This document shows positions 25,420 to 33,130 of a DNA stretch of 64,000 nucleotides, piece by piece (the stretch's first letter is position 1; each line of letters starts with the position of its first letter). A program made the position numbers and the translations under genes. The notes beneath the pieces were generated by a model. It was given only the letters and a program-made list of their open reading frames with translations, had not been told where the DNA came from and made no database searches. Origin of the DNA: an uncultured Bacteroides sp. (GTDB lineage: Bacteria > Bacteroidota > Bacteroidia > Bacteroidales > Bacteroidaceae); NCBI RefSeq assembly GCF_949298305.1, contig NZ_CASFWU010000006.1:33416-97415 (forward strand), in the 5' to 3' direction.

Positions 25420-27708
25420 TCACTTCCCTGCCGGTTCCGGCCCCATGGTCAGTTCCAGCGTACCGCCTGCGGCCAGTTGCTGATGGGTGAAGAAAGGTTC
25501 GGTCAGTTCCTCGCCGTTCAGCACCATCTTCTGCACATATTTGTTGGCCGCGCTGTTGTTGGGAGCCACGATGGTGAAGTCTTTTCCATCCTTCAGGTGA
25601 ATGACGGCTTTGTTGAACAGCGGACGACCGATGGAGTAGACAGGATTGCCGGGGCATACCTGATAGAAGCCCATGGCGTTCAGGATGTACCAGGCCGACA
25701 TCTGTCCGCAGTCCTCATTGCCCGAAAGGCCGTTGGGGTCGTTGAAATAGAGGGTCTGCAGCACCTGGTCCACCAGTTCCTGAGTGCGGTCGGGCCGGCC
25801 TACGTAGTTGTACAAGTGGGTGATGTGGTGGCTCGGCTCGTTGCCGTGGGCATACTGCCCTATCAGTCCCGAAATGTCGGCCGACACGTTCTCGCCCTCC
25901 AGGGCCGAATCGGCCGTGAACAGCGAGTCCAACTTGCCGATGAAGGCCTCGCGGCCTCCCATCAGTTCCACCAGTCCGTCTATGTCGTGCGGCACAAACC
26001 ACGTCCACTGCCAGGCTGTACCCTCGCAATAGTCATCGCTGCGGTGGTCGGACGAACGCGGATTGAAAGGCGTGCGCCAGTTTCCCTTGCTGTCCACACC
26101 GCGCATGAAGCGCACCGAGGGGTCGAAATACTTCCGGTAGCCATTGGCAAATTCCTGGTAGCGCTTCTGCCCTTCGGCATCGCCTGCCGCACCGGCCAGC
26201 ACGGAGATACACCAGTCGTTGTAGGCATATTCCAGCGCCTTGGCCACCGCCTCGTTGTCCTTGTCGCAGGGCACATACCCCACCTTGTTCTTCCAGTACT
26301 TGGCGGGCGGCATCAGCTGGCTTCTCACCCAGCGGGTGGTGTTCTTCACGTTGACGGTGTCGTATTGCGAAGCCTGCACGCAAGCCTCGTAGGCCTCGTT
26401 CAGGTCAAAGCCGCGCGCGCCTTTCACGTAAGCGTCCGTTATCACAGAAACGGCATGATAGCCAATCATGGTACCCGTATAGTTGGCAGCCAGCTCCCAC
26501 ATGGGCAGGGTGCCGCCTTCGCGCTTCTTCAGCAGCAGCGTGCGGACGAAGTCCTGGTTGAGGTCGGGGTCTATGATGGTCATCAGCGGATGGAAGGCAC
26601 GGAAGGTGTCCCACAGGGAGAAGATGGTATAGACCGGTTCTTCTTTCTTGCCCTGATGTATCTCCCAGTCCATGCCCCGGTAGCGGCCGTCCACGTCGCT
26701 GAAGAGATTGGGCTGCAAGCCCGTATGATAGAGAGCCGTGTAGAAGATGGTACGCTGGTCGGAATTGTCCGTATCAATGTCGATGCGTCCCAGGTAGTCG
26801 TTCCAAAGGTTGCGGGCCTCAGCACGCACGCCGTCAAAGTCCCATTCGGGCACTTCCGCCTCCAGGTTGCGGCGCGCGCCGTCCATGTCTACGCCGGATA
26901 TGCCCACCTTCACCAGCACCTGCTCGTCTTTCTGCGTGGCAAAGCGCAACAGCGCTTTGGCCGTAGGCCGTTCAGCCTTGTCGCCGGGTGCCAGGGCAGG
27001 TTCGGTCAGCAACGTGTATTGGAACGGTTTGGAAAATTTGGCGTAAAAATAGAAGCGCTGGTCGGCAGCCCACGAGAAGGTGCTTTTCTGTCCCCGTATC
27101 TCGGTATCGCTCAACACCTCTATCACCATGTCCTTGTTGCGCTGACGTTGCAGGCTGTAGTCCAGGTCTACAATGATGCCCGCCTCGGCCGTCTCGGGGA
27201 AGGTGTAGCGATGGATGGCGGCCCGGCTCGTAGCGGTCAGTTCCGCCTTCACGCCGTAGCGGTCCAGTACGACGGAGTAATAGCCCGGCTCGGCCGTCTC
27301 GCGTTCGTGGCTGAAAGGAGAGGCATAAGCCGTCTGCTGGGCGTCGGCCGGAGTGGGCTCGAAATGCTGTTCGCCCACGGTGGGCATCAGCAACAGGTCG
27401 CCATAGTCGCCGATACCCGTCCCGCTGAGGTGCGTGTGCGAGAATCCGTTTATCGTTGAGTCTTCGTAATAATAACCCGAACAGGCATCCCATCCCGTCA
27501 GGCGTGTGTCTGGGCTGGGCTGTATCATTCCGTGGGGAACCACCGCCCCCGGGAAGGTATGTCCGTGTCCGCCGGTACCAATCAGCGGATTGACGTATGC
27601 GGCATAATCATTCGGAACGGCGGACGGACGGGAGGTACACAGACTGACCCCGACGCCCAACACCAGCAGGGCCGCAACCTGCATCGTGATTCTTTTCAGG
27701 TTTTTCAT
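25420..27708 (-). CDS. Exported GH92 alpha-mannosidase family enzyme
   Basis: GH92 protein of 762 residues. The N-terminal signal (MKNLKRITMQVAALLVLG) ends before VSLCTSRPS; the cysteine could be lipidated but Leu before it is unusual. Family motifs: YVNPLIGTGGHGHTFPGAV, Glu562 in CEGTAWQWTWFVPHD, and GNEDCGQMSAW (Asp666) at the base site, the form frequent in alpha-1,2-mannosidase-like members. An upstream in-frame ATG at 27738 is possible. It is the first gene of the pair and faces the divergent HAD gene; 27709-27964 carries both 5' regions. Confidence 0.94.
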   Translation of the reverse strand: MKNLKRITMQVAALLVLGVGVSLCTSRPSAVPNDYAAYVNPLIGTGGHGHTFPGAVVPHGMIQPSPDTRLTGWDACSGYYYEDSTINGFSHTHLSGTGIGDYGDLLLMPTVGEQHFEPTPADAQQTAYASPFSHERETAEPGYYSVVLDRYGVKAELTATSRAAIHRYTFPETAEAGIIVDLDYSLQRQRNKDMVIEVLSDTEIRGQKSTFSWAADQRFYFYAKFSKPFQYTLLTEPALAPGDKAERPTAKALLRFATQKDEQVLVKVGISGVDMDGARRNLEAEVPEWDFDGVRAEARNLWNDYLGRIDIDTDNSDQRTIFYTALYHTGLQPNLFSDVDGRYRGMDWEIHQGKKEEPVYTIFSLWDTFRAFHPLMTIIDPDLNQDFVRTLLLKKREGGTLPMWELAANYTGTMIGYHAVSVITDAYVKGARGFDLNEAYEACVQASQYDTVNVKNTTRWVRSQLMPPAKYWKNKVGYVPCDKDNEAVAKALEYAYNDWCISVLAGAAGDAEGQKRYQEFANGYRKYFDPSVRFMRGVDSKGNWRTPFNPRSSDHRSDDYCEGTAWQWTWFVPHDIDGLVELMGGREAFIGKLDSLFTADSALEGENVSADISGLIGQYAHGNEPSHHITHLYNYVGRPDRTQELVDQVLQTLYFNDPNGLSGNEDCGQMSAWYILNAMGFYQVCPGNPVYSIGRPLFNKAVIHLKDGKDFTIVAPNNSAANKYVQKMVLNGEELTEPFFTHQQLAAGGTLELTMGPEPAGK

Positions 27709-27940
27709 GGTTATTTTGAATTTAAGGGTTACTTTCATCCTTACTGCAATTCCGCTCCTGCGGAACCTGTCCGTTTAGTTTGGGTAAAGATACAATTATG
27801 TCGGACAGGACAGGTCCCGCACTCCGTTTCTTTAAAGTTTATTAACAACATTGGAACATGGAAGAATTTTGAAAGTCCAACCCATCCGCTTTTATCGGAA
27901 AAAGCGCCTCACCTCTTCAAATTATCTCGGTTAATTGTCG

Positions 27941-27948
27941 TACTTTTG
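27941..27948 (+). promoter_or_regulatory. -7 element of the HAD gene
   Basis: TACTTTTG matches TAnnTTTG 16 nt before the ATG at 27965, which argues against the earlier in-frame ATG at 27935. Confidence 0.6.
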
Positions 27949-27964
27949 CATGCAAAAAGTCACA

Positions 27965-28612
27965 ATGAACTATACGACCTACCTTTTCGATTTCGACTAT
28001 ACGCTTGCCGACTCCTCGCGCGGCATTGTCATCTGCTACCGAAACGTGTTGACAAGCCACGGATATACCGAAGTGACGGACGAGGCCATCAAACGCACCA
28101 TCGGGAAAACGCTGGAAGAATCATTTTCCATCCTCACCGGCGTTACGGACGAAGAACTGCTGGTCGGTTTCAGGCGAGAATACGTGCAAGAAGCCAACGT
28201 CCACATGACGGTGAACACCCGATTCTTCCCCGAAACCCGGACGGTACTGAAGGAACTGAAGGAACGTGGAGCACGCATCGGCATCATTTCCACCAAATAC
28301 CGTTTCCGCATCCACGAACTGCTGGATCAGCACTTTGCAGACAATTTCATGGACATCATCGTGGGCGGAGAAGACGTACAGGCAGCCAAGCCCTCGCCCG
28401 AAGGACTGCTGCACGCCATCAACCGGCTGAATGCCGACAAGCGCCAAGTACTCTACATAGGCGACAGCACCGTAGATGCCGAGACTGCCCGGGCAGCCGG
28501 AGTAGACTTCGCAGGCATCACCCACGGAGTGACCACCGCCGAAGAACTGGCCCGCTATCCGCACGTCTGCATCATGACGTCACTGGAAGAGCTTTTGAAT
28601 GAACAGGACTAA
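27965..28612 (+). CDS. HAD-superfamily phosphatase (phosphoglycolate-phosphatase-like)
   Basis: Cytoplasmic phosphatase of 215 residues. Motif I is FDFDYTLADSS (Asp nucleophile; the usual DxDxT reads DFDYT), motif II lies in GIISTKYRF, and motifs III/IV in KPSPEGLL and YIGDSTVDAETA. An alpha-helical cap between motifs I and II fits the phosphoglycolate/beta-phosphoglucomutase branch. The substrate cannot be assigned. The start was chosen from the -7 box just upstream. Confidence 0.9.
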   Translation: MNYTTYLFDFDYTLADSSRGIVICYRNVLTSHGYTEVTDEAIKRTIGKTLEESFSILTGVTDEELLVGFRREYVQEANVHMTVNTRFFPETRTVLKELKERGARIGIISTKYRFRIHELLDQHFADNFMDIIVGGEDVQAAKPSPEGLLHAINRLNADKRQVLYIGDSTVDAETARAAGVDFAGITHGVTTAEELARYPHVCIMTSLEELLNEQD

Positions 28613-28653
28613 ACCTGTCCGAAGCAGATGTCAGGAAAATATTTATAGATTTA

Positions 28654-28685
28654 TTTGCTTGTCTGAAGCAAAAGCAGTAATTTTG
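28654..28685 (+). promoter_or_regulatory. Promoter of rplU-rpmA
   Basis: TTTG (28654-28657), 20 nt, then TAATTTTG (28678-28685): a near-ideal Bacteroides promoter. It predicts a leader of about 85 nt before rplU, long enough for a ribosomal-protein leader structure, though I cannot identify one. Confidence 0.75.
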
Positions 28686-28776
28686 TGCCCGATTATTCCG
28701 CACCGGGTCAGACAAAGAGCTTTCCAAGTGATTGGAGACCACCCGACGGAGCTAACTTATACATTATATATAAGAA

Positions 28777-29094
28777 ATGTACGCAATTGTAGAAATCAAC
28801 GGCCAGCAGTTCAAGGCAGAAGCTGGCAAGAAACTGTTTGTACACCACATGCAGAACGCAGAAGCCGGTGCAACAGTAGAATTTGAAAAGGTTCTTTTGG
28901 TAGACAAAGACGGCAACATCACCGTAGGCGCTCCCACAGTAGACGGCGCAAAGGTTGTTTGCGAAGTGGTTACCGCCCTCGTAAAAGGTGACAAGGTACT
29001 CGTTTTCCACAAAAAGAGAAGAAAAGGTTACCGCAAGCTGAACGGTCACCGTCAGCAATTCACAGAGTTGACAATCAAAGAAGTAGTAGCTTAA
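28777..29094 (+). CDS. rplU: 50S ribosomal protein L21
   Basis: Large-subunit protein binding 23S rRNA, 105 residues as expected. It begins MYAIVEINGQQFKAEAG, has the typical central GDKVLVFHKKRRKGYRKLNGHRQ basic stretch (quoted in part as KKRRKGYRKLNGH) and ends LTIKEVVA. Codon choice is of the highly expressed type. rpmA follows 23 nt downstream, the conserved L21-L27 order. Confidence 0.98.
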   Translation: MYAIVEINGQQFKAEAGKKLFVHHMQNAEAGATVEFEKVLLVDKDGNITVGAPTVDGAKVVCEVVTALVKGDKVLVFHKKRRKGYRKLNGHRQQFTELTIKEVVA

Positions 29095-29117
29095 TCAATT
29101 TAAAACAGTAAGAAGAA

Positions 29118-29387
29118 ATGGCACATAAAAAAGGTGTCGGTAGTTCTAAGAACGGCCGCGAATCGGAAAGCAAAAGATTAGGCGTTAAGATATTCGGTGG
29201 CGAGGCTTGCAAGGCAGGCAACATCATCGTTCGTCAGAGAGGTACTGAATTCCATCCGGGTAACAACATCGGCATGGGCAAGGACCACACTCTTTACGCC
29301 CTGGTAGACGGAACTGTACAGTTCAAGGTAGGACGGGAAGACAGACGTTATGTTTCTGTAATCCCCGCAGAAAGCGCAGAAGCATAA
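29118..29387 (+). CDS. rpmA: 50S ribosomal protein L27
   Basis: Large-subunit protein near the peptidyl-transferase centre, 89 residues. Begins MAHKKGVGSSKNGRESESK and contains GNIIVRQRGTEFHPG and GMGKDHTLYAL, all diagnostic. There is no Firmicute-type N-terminal propeptide. A strong terminator follows at 29413. Confidence 0.98.
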   Translation: MAHKKGVGSSKNGRESESKRLGVKIFGGEACKAGNIIVRQRGTEFHPGNNIGMGKDHTLYALVDGTVQFKVGREDRRYVSVIPAESAEA

Positions 29388-29412
29388 GTTTTTGCCATAT
29401 AAAAAAGAGACC

Positions 29413-29450
29413 AAAGGGATGCAATTAAAAGTTGCATCCCTTTCTTTTTT
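29413..29450 (+). terminator. Rho-independent terminator of rplU-rpmA
   Basis: A perfect 12-bp stem AAAGGGATGCAA (29413-29424) with TTGCATCCCTTT (29432-29443) is followed by CTTTTTT. It isolates the ribosomal operon from the toxin-antitoxin genes. Confidence 0.93.
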
Positions 29451-29498
29451 AGGAAAGAATGAACTACCTTTGTCCGTAAAAGAAAGGAGGAGCTTCTT

Positions 29499-29822
29499 AT
29501 GAATACCATCGACCTGAATGCCTACCGCAACGAACTGGCACGCGAAATCCTCGCCACAGACAGCATCGAAGTGCTCGAAACCGTCTATCGGGCCTACCGG
29601 AAAGCTGTGAGCAAAGCGCAAAAGAGCCTTACCGTCCCCGCCCCCGAAGTTCAAGGGGACGAGTTTGCCGCTCATTGCAACGAGGAAACTGCCCCCTATT
29701 ATACCCTGAAAGAACTGAACGACCGCATAGACGAAGCAGAAGCTCAAATTGCAGCGGGCGAAATACTGAGCAATGAAGAAGCCGATGCCGAACTGAAAGA
29801 AAAACTGCCATGGCTGAAATAA
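29499..29822 (+). CDS. Putative antitoxin of a RelE/ParE-type pair
   Basis: Protein of 107 residues, helical and charged, with no clear DNA-binding motif. The C-terminal half (LKELNDRIDEAEAQIAAGE, then SNEEADAELKEKLPWLK) resembles antitoxins that wrap a ParE/RelE toxin. The assignment rests mostly on its position: it overlaps the toxin gene by 13 nt and stands right after the rpmA terminator. A purine-rich stretch AGGAGG lies 8-16 nt before the ATG, rare in this window. Confidence 0.72.
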   Translation: MNTIDLNAYRNELAREILATDSIEVLETVYRAYRKAVSKAQKSLTVPAPEVQGDEFAAHCNEETAPYYTLKELNDRIDEAEAQIAAGEILSNEEADAELKEKLPWLK

Positions 29823-30130
29823 TATGGACTCGTAGAGCCAACCATGAACGCATCGCACCGCTGAGCTATGTAGAAAAGACATTCGGCATACGCACTGCCG
29901 AACGAATATATGAACGCACCAACAGCTTCATCCATGCGCTGACCGCCCACCCTTTTTTAGGTTCTCCCGAACCTTTGCTCGAAAACCGTCGGACAGAATA
30001 CCGCTCATTGGTCATTCACAAACATACCAAACTGATTTACCGGATACAGGCCGACAAGATATTCATCGTCGACTTGTGGGATACGAGGCGCGAACCCTCT
30101 CACCTGATAAGACGCATACGAGGCAAATAA
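29810..30130 (+). CDS. RelE/ParE-superfamily toxin
   Basis: Protein of 106 residues with the RelE/ParE fold pattern: an N-terminal strand (AEIIWTRRANHE), two helices (TAERIYERTNSFIHAL), the HPFLGSPEPLLENR stretch, then strands YRSLVIHKHTKLIYRI and IFIVDLWDTRREPSHL. Members cleave ribosome-bound mRNA or poison gyrase; this sequence looks closer to ParE, but the target cannot be told. It overlaps the antitoxin gene and precedes serS by 102 nt. Confidence 0.85.
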   Translation: MAEIIWTRRANHERIAPLSYVEKTFGIRTAERIYERTNSFIHALTAHPFLGSPEPLLENRRTEYRSLVIHKHTKLIYRIQADKIFIVDLWDTRREPSHLIRRIRGK

Positions 30131-30166
30131 AGCCGCCGACAGGTATAAACCTCTATGATTTTTCCT

Positions 30167-30174
30167 TATCTTTG
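30167..30174 (+). promoter_or_regulatory. -7 element of serS
   Basis: TATCTTTG matches TAnnTTTG 58 nt before the ATG. The -33 region lacks a clear TTTG. Confidence 0.55.
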
Positions 30175-30232
30175 TCCCGCAAAACCCTGCATAAAACCTC
30201 TAAATGGATTATAAACCGAACAGAATATAGAT

Positions 30233-31507
30233 ATGCTTACCATTAAACAAATCACTGAGAACACAGACGCGGTGATCCGCGGACTGGAAAAGAAGCATTT
30301 CAAGAATGCCAAAGAAGCCATTGAACAAGTGCTGGCCTTCAACAACAAACGTAAAAGCACCCAAGCCGTATTAGATAACAACCTCGCCGAGGTGAATACC
30401 CTCTCCAAATCCATCGGTATGCTGATGAAGGAAGGGAAGAAAGACGAGGCTGAAACCGCCAAGAGCCGCGTGGCCGAGCTGAAGGAAGCCAACAAGACCC
30501 TGCAGGCCGACATGGACCAGGCCGCACTGGACTTGCAACAGTTGCTCTACACCATCCCCAACGTACCCTACGACGAAGTGCCCGAAGGCGCTACCGCCGA
30601 AGACAACCTCGTTGTGAAGATGGGCGGCATGGAGACCGAGTTGCCCAAAGACGCCCTGCCCCACTGGGAACTGGCCAAGAAGTACGACATCATCGACTTC
30701 GACCTGGGCGTGAAAATTACCGGTGCCGGCTTCCCCGTCTACAAAGGCAAAGGCGCCCGTCTGCAACGTGCCCTCATCAACTTCTTCCTGGACGAAGCAC
30801 GCGCATCAGGCTATACTGAAATCATGCCGCCCACGGTGGTGAATGCCGCTTCGGGCTACGGCACAGGCCAGCTGCCCGACAAGGAAGGCCAGATGTACCA
30901 CTGCGAGGTGGACGACCTCTACCTTATCCCCACGGCTGAAGTACCTGTGACGAACATCTACCGCGATGTCATCCTCGACGAAAAGCAGCTTCCCATCAAG
31001 AACTGCGCCTACACCGAATGCTTCCGCCGCGAAGCCGGTTCCTACGGCAAGGACGTACGCGGACTGAACCGTCTGCACGAATTCTCGAAAGTAGAACTGG
31101 TGCGTATCGATACCCCCGAACACAGCAAGCAAAGCCATCAGGAAATGCTGGATCACGTAGAAGGCCTGCTCCAGAAGCTGGAACTGCCTTACCGTATCCT
31201 TCGCCTCTGCGGCGGCGACATGAGCTTCACAGCTGCCATCTGCTACGATTTCGAAGTGTATAGCGAAGCACAGAAGCGCTGGCTGGAGGTAAGTTCCGTA
31301 TCCAACTTCGACACCTATCAGGCCAACCGCCTGAAATGCCGCTACCGCACAGCCGAGAAGAAGACCGAGCTGTGCCACACGCTGAACGGATCTGCCCTGG
31401 CCCTGCCGCGCATCGTGGCCGCCCTGCTGGAGAACAACCAGACCCCCGAAGGCATCCGCATCCCCAAGGCACTGGTGCCCTATTGCGGGTTTGACATGAT
31501 AGACTGA
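30233..31507 (+). CDS. serS: Seryl-tRNA synthetase
   Basis: Charges tRNA-Ser and tRNA-Sec, class II, 424 residues as expected. The N-terminal long antiparallel coiled coil (about 28-105, ending in TLQADMDQAALDLQQLLYT) binds the long variable arm. Class II motif 1 is near GKGARLQRALINFFLD, motif 2 is FRREAGSYGKDVRGLNRLHEF (split FRREAGSYG / RGLNRLHEF), and motif 3 is GSALALPRIVAALLENN. No anomaly. Confidence 0.98.
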   Translation: MLTIKQITENTDAVIRGLEKKHFKNAKEAIEQVLAFNNKRKSTQAVLDNNLAEVNTLSKSIGMLMKEGKKDEAETAKSRVAELKEANKTLQADMDQAALDLQQLLYTIPNVPYDEVPEGATAEDNLVVKMGGMETELPKDALPHWELAKKYDIIDFDLGVKITGAGFPVYKGKGARLQRALINFFLDEARASGYTEIMPPTVVNAASGYGTGQLPDKEGQMYHCEVDDLYLIPTAEVPVTNIYRDVILDEKQLPIKNCAYTECFRREAGSYGKDVRGLNRLHEFSKVELVRIDTPEHSKQSHQEMLDHVEGLLQKLELPYRILRLCGGDMSFTAAICYDFEVYSEAQKRWLEVSSVSNFDTYQANRLKCRYRTAEKKTELCHTLNGSALALPRIVAALLENNQTPEGIRIPKALVPYCGFDMID

Positions 31508-31522
31508 AACTGAGCCCATAGA

Positions 31523-31582
31523 AAGAGGTGTGTCAGGAATCCCGTGCCGCTCATGACACCCGATACCGGCACACCTCTTCCT
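31523..31582 (+). terminator. Putative serS terminator
   Basis: AAGAGGTGTG (31523-31532) pairs with CACACCTCTT (31570-31579), with inner TGTCA/TGACA, followed by a CCTTTTCC pyrimidine run. Confidence 0.65.
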
Positions 31583-31653
31583 TTTCCATGAATTCCGCCC
31601 GTAGCGGGATGCAGCATATATTCTTTTAATCACTAACTTTAAATTCAATTTCT

Positions 31654-32865
31654 ATGGACAACAAATCCAACAACTTCGCGTTGCCGCTGACATTCATCGG
31701 CATCATGTTCTTCGCAATCGGTTTTGCACTGGGCATCAACTCGCTGCTGGTACCCGTGCTGCAAGGGTCACTGGGCATCTCCAATGCCGCTTCCTACCTG
31801 ATTATCGCAGCCACGTTCATTCCGTTCCTGGTATTCGGCTATCCCGCCGGACTTACCATCAAAGCCATCGGCTACAAGCGCACCATGTCGCTGTCGTTCA
31901 TCATCTTTGCCGTGGCCTTCTACCTGTTCATCCTCTCGGCCGACTACAAAAGTTTCAGCCTCTTCCTGCTGGCCTCGTTCATCAGCGGTGCGGCCAATGC
32001 TTACCTGCAAGCATCCGTAAACCCCTACATCACCATTCTGGGTCCGCTGGAGAGTGCCGCCAAACGCATCAGTATCATGGGTATCTGCAACAAGATGGCG
32101 TGGCCCATACCGTCCATCTTCATCGTGTGGCTGCTGGGTAAGGACGTACACCTCATCGGCATTGAAGACCTGAACAAGCCGTTCATCATCATCATCTGCG
32201 CTTTCGTAGCCCTGGGCATCATGGCTTTCTTCGCTCCCCTGCCCGAAGTGAAAGCTGAAGGAGAGGACGAAAGCGACGCCTCGTCCAGTGCCTCCAGCTA
32301 TGCCGCCGGCAAGACTTCCGTCTTCCAGTTCCCCCACTTGCTGCTGGGCTGTCTGGCCTTGTTCCTCTACGTAGGTGTTGAGACCGTTTCACTCGGAACG
32401 CTGGTAGACTATGCCAATTCACTCAAACTGCCGGGTGCGGCCAACTACGCCTGGATTGCCCCCATCGGCATCGTCATCGGCTACATCTGCGGCATCATCT
32501 TCATCCCGAAATACATCAGTCAGGCCGCCGCACTGAAGATATGCTCCATCCTGGCCATCATCGGTTCCCTGCTCGTGGTACTCACGCCGCAGGACATCTC
32601 CATCTACTTCATCTCGTTCATGGCACTGGGCTGCTCGCTGATGTGGCCTGCCCTGTGGCCGCTGGCCATGGCCGACCTGGGCAAGTTCACCAAGGCCGGT
32701 TCGTCGCTGCTCATCATGGCCATGTTCGGCGGTGCCGTCATCCCCACCCTCTACGGATGGCTGAAGGACGTCACCAGCCCACAGCAGGCCTACTGGCTCT
32801 GCTTGCCCTGCTTCCTGTTCATCCTCTACTACGGTGTATCGGGGTATAAGATTCGGACAAAATAA
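31654..32865 (+). CDS. MFS sugar transporter (FucP/GluP-type)
   Basis: Inner-membrane sugar/proton symporter of 403 residues with about 12 hydrophobic segments. It resembles the fucose/glucose/galactose permease group: FALGINSLLVPVLQ near TM1, GYPAGLTIKAIGYKR after TM2, and SGAANAYLQASVNPYI in TM4. A charged loop EGEDESDASSSASS separates the two halves. The sugar carried is unknown; a hexose is most likely. It stands alone between serS and the NfnAB-like gene. Confidence 0.9.
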   Translation: MDNKSNNFALPLTFIGIMFFAIGFALGINSLLVPVLQGSLGISNAASYLIIAATFIPFLVFGYPAGLTIKAIGYKRTMSLSFIIFAVAFYLFILSADYKSFSLFLLASFISGAANAYLQASVNPYITILGPLESAAKRISIMGICNKMAWPIPSIFIVWLLGKDVHLIGIEDLNKPFIIIICAFVALGIMAFFAPLPEVKAEGEDESDASSSASSYAAGKTSVFQFPHLLLGCLALFLYVGVETVSLGTLVDYANSLKLPGAANYAWIAPIGIVIGYICGIIFIPKYISQAAALKICSILAIIGSLLVVLTPQDISIYFISFMALGCSLMWPALWPLAMADLGKFTKAGSSLLIMAMFGGAVIPTLYGWLKDVTSPQQAYWLCLPCFLFILYYGVSGYKIRTK

Positions 32866-32893
32866 GAGGTAACCCCTCGGTGCTCATCAGACA

Positions 32894-32994
32894 GCACACA
32901 GATAACACTGATTAGGACAGATAACCACAGATTGGAAAACAAGATAAAGGAAAAATCCGTGGCCATCTGTCCTAATCTGCGTTTATCTGTGTGC
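32894..32994. repeat. Long imperfect inverted repeat
   Basis: GCACACAGATAA (32894-32905) pairs with TTATCTGTGTGC (32983-32994), GATTAGGACAGAT (32910-32922) pairs perfectly with ATCTGTCCTAATC (32965-32977), and inner CCACAGATT pairs with AATCCGTGG. The whole can form a stem of about 40 bp between the MFS gene and the NfnAB promoter. It looks like a dispersed intergenic repeat. Confidence 0.8.
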
Positions 32995-33044
32995 CATCCC
33001 AGCATCCGCACAGTACACAAGATGAACTTTCTTACCATTCTTTC

Positions 33045-33074
33045 TTTGTTATTAACAAATAAGCCGTATCTTTG
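33045..33074 (+). promoter_or_regulatory. Promoter of the NfnAB-like gene
   Basis: TTTG (33045-33048), 18 nt, TATCTTTG (33067-33074), 56 nt before the ATG. Confidence 0.75.
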
Positions 33075-33130
33075 CAAAATCTATCAATCTGAAAGCAATT
33101 ACGTAATTATAGAAACAAAATTAGTGGATA

